This document shows, one piece after another, positions 4,612 through 6,272 of a DNA stretch of 6,272 bases. Source of the DNA: an uncultured Eubacteriales bacterium. Its GTDB lineage: Bacteria > Bacillota_A > Clostridia > Saccharofermentanales > Saccharofermentanaceae. The DNA lies in contig OMQY01000017.1 of the NCBI GenBank assembly GCA_900313405.1, positions 1-6,272 on the forward strand, in the 5' to 3' direction. Each line of letters opens with the position of its first letter. The first letter of the stretch is position 1. The notes beneath the pieces were generated by a model, which saw nothing but the letters and a program-made list of their open reading frames with translations, was not told the DNA's origin and searched no databases. The translations under genes were made by a program, and so were the position numbers.

Positions 4612-6272
4612 ATGGGTATAGTATCGGCTGTATTCGGAACGCACAGCGACAGGGAGATCAAGCGTCTGACACCGCTTGTGGATCGTGTTATGGGGCTGGA
4701 GGAGGAATACTCCAAGCTTACTGACAAGGAACTGCAGGCAAAGACTCCGGAGTTTAAGGAGAGACTTGCAGCAGGCGAGACACTGGATGATATCCTTCCC
4801 GAGGCCTTCGCTACGGTAAGAGAAGCTGCTTGGCGTGTCCTTGAGCTTAAGCCTTACAGAGTACAGGTTATCGGTGGTATCGTTCTTCACCAGGGAAGGA
4901 TCGTCGAGATGAGGACCGGTGAAGGTAAGACGCTCGTTGCTACAATGCCTGTGTACCTGAATGCTCTTACAGGCAAGGGTGTTCATGTAGTTACAGTTAA
5001 CGATTACCTGGCTCGCCGAGACAGTGAATGGATGGGTAAAGTCTATAAGTTCCTCGGTATGACAGTCGGTCTTATCATTCACGATATTCCGCCGAAGGAG
5101 CGTAAGGGAATGTATGCGTGTGATATCGTATACGGAACCAACAACGAGTTCGGATTTGACTATCTGAGAGACAACATGGTAGTCCGCAAGGAGCAGATCG
5201 CTCAGCGTGATCTTAACTACGCTATCGTCGACGAGGTAGACTCGATCCTCATCGATGAAGCACGTACTCCTCTCATCATTTCCGGTAGGGGAACAGAATC
5301 ATCCGAGATGTATGGTAAGGCAGACTCCTTTGTAAGAACTCTGAAGCCCTATACGGTCGTTGAGACAGATGATAAGGTCGATATGGATGAGATCGTAGGT
5401 GATGCCGATTATGTAATCGATGAGAAGGCTAATACGTCTATCCTTACGGCTAACGGTATTAAGAAGGCTGAGAAGTATTTCAGCGTAGAGAACCTCTCGG
5501 ATCCCGATAACTTCTCTCTTCAGCACTATATCAACAATGCACTTAAGGCACACGGTAACTTCCAGAAGGATCAGAAATATGTCGTTATTGACGGAGAAGT
5601 TGTTATCGTTGATGACTTCACAGGCCGTCTCATGCCCGGCAGACGTTACAGTGACGGCCTGCATCAGGCTATCGAAGCAAAGGAAGGCGTTAAGGTAGCT
5701 AACGAGAACAGAACGCTTGCTACTATTACATTCCAGAACTTCTTCAGAATGTATAACAAGCTCTCAGGTATGACAGGTACAGCCTACACCGAGGAAGAAG
5801 AGTTCAAGTCGATCTATAACCTCGATGTTATCCAGATCCCTACAAATAAGCCCATTGCACGTATTGATGAGAATGACTCGGTATTCAAGACTCAGAAGGG
5901 GAAGTATTCTGCTGTAGTTAAGAACGTTCTCGAGGCTCATAAGGCAGGACAGCCCGTACTTATCGGTACAGTTAACGTAGATAAGTCCGAATACCTTAGT
6001 AAGATCTTCACGAAGGCCGGCATCAAGCACAACGTATTGAACGCCAAGAACCATATGAGAGAGGCTGAGATCGTTGCACAGGCAGGACGTAAGGGCGCAG
6101 TTACGATCGCTACCAACATGGCCGGTCGTGGTACCGATATCCTCCTCGGCGGTAACTCAGAGTTCCTGGCTAAGCAGGAGATGCGTAAGCTCGGCTATCC
6201 GGATGAACTCATCGAAGCCTCCAATGCACATAACGAGACAGAAGATGAGCTCATCCTCGAAGCAAGACAGAG
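4612..6272 (+). CDS. secA: Preprotein translocase ATPase SecA (3' partial)
   Basis: SecA is the ATPase motor that drives unfolded preproteins through the SecYEG channel. The first 553 residues are present; the rest lies beyond the window (complete family members run to about 800-950). Seen are the N-terminus [19 protein letters not shown], Walker A MRTGEGKT at 100-107, VNDYLARRD at 129-137, [16 protein letters not shown] at 174-189, the Walker B/DEAD-type DEVDS at 207-211, the preprotein crosslinking region at about 228-370 with [16 protein letters not shown] at 334-349, LSGMTGTA at 384-391, and the second nucleotide-binding domain with [10 protein letters not shown] at 501-510. All catalytic motifs in view are intact. 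The start is supported by GAGGTGG (4600-4606), 16 bases after the preceding stop. Arg and Gly codons lean to CGT and GGT, unlike the AGG/AGA-rich pseudopilin genes, as expected of a highly expressed gene. One SecA cannot be told from a second, accessory SecA here, but nothing suggests SecA2. Confidence 0.98.
   Translation, partial: MGIVSAVFGTHSDREIKRLTPLVDRVMGLEEEYSKLTDKELQAKTPEFKERLAAGETLDDILPEAFATVREAAWRVLELKPYRVQVIGGIVLHQGRIVEMRTGEGKTLVATMPVYLNALTGKGVHVVTVNDYLARRDSEWMGKVYKFLGMTVGLIIHDIPPKERKGMYACDIVYGTNNEFGFDYLRDNMVVRKEQIAQRDLNYAIVDEVDSILIDEARTPLIISGRGTESSEMYGKADSFVRTLKPYTVVETDDKVDMDEIVGDADYVIDEKANTSILTANGIKKAEKYFSVENLSDPDNFSLQHYINNALKAHGNFQKDQKYVVIDGEVVIVDDFTGRLMPGRRYSDGLHQAIEAKEGVKVANENRTLATITFQNFFRMYNKLSGMTGTAYTEEEEFKSIYNLDVIQIPTNKPIARIDENDSVFKTQKGKYSAVVKNVLEAHKAGQPVLIGTVNVDKSEYLSKIFTKAGIKHNVLNAKNHMREAEIVAQAGRKGAVTIATNMAGRGTDILLGGNSEFLAKQEMRKLGYPDELIEASNAHNETEDELILEARQ

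Noticed and set aside
5299..6119. Several minus-strand open frames opposite secA (5299-5664, 5764-6054, 5937-6119).
   Set aside because: They are antisense to an unmistakable SecA coding region, show no family similarity and have no ribosome binding site that stands out.

Overview
The window reads as an ordinary chromosomal stretch from a low-to-moderate GC Firmicute, most likely class Clostridia. Three things suggest this: strong AGGAGG-type ribosome binding sites, a SecA and a methylglyoxal-synthase-like protein with Clostridia-style sequence, and a DUF5702-type protein, a family I know from the Tad pilus loci of Lachnospiraceae and relatives. Genus cannot be told. All real genes are on the + strand, densely packed, and no gap between genes exceeds about 120 bases. 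No rRNA, tRNA, CRISPR array, insertion sequence or attachment site was seen.

Region A (1-1008): the end of a methylglyoxal synthase (MgsA)-like gene whose active-site residues are replaced, an intrinsic-terminator-like hairpin with that gene's stop codon in its loop, then an intact YcbL/glyoxalase-II-like metallo-beta-lactamase hydrolase. The pairing suggests 2-oxoaldehyde metabolism, but the MgsA-like protein is probably not an active synthase.

Region B (1009-3816): a leader with a candidate promoter, helically phased AATTGT repeats and a hairpin that holds the first start codon. It is followed by three tightly linked genes for Tad-type (TadE-like) surface pseudopilins: a 97-residue one, a 454-residue DUF5702 protein, and a 336-residue one. 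The last has a TadE-like N-terminus joined to a C-terminal domain that resembles, from memory, the CdiA-CT/'endonuclease toxin' family but lacks the expected catalytic residues. No Tad ATPase, platform protein or prepilin peptidase lies in the window, so the machinery must be encoded elsewhere.

Region C (3817-6272): a new promoter, whose -10 box overlaps a misleading ATG, begins a second operon. It holds a 77-residue single-pass membrane protein of unknown function (TTG start), a YerC/YecD-type TrpR-like DNA-binding protein with an unusual basic insertion of about 30 residues inside its helix-turn-helix, and secA, which runs off the window after 553 codons.

The most unusual points are the pseudopilin/toxin-like fusion, the paired start-codon hairpins in front of two pseudopilin genes, the insertion in the YerC-type regulator, and the MgsA homologue with a lost active site. 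Family assignments rest on remembered motifs, without any database search.
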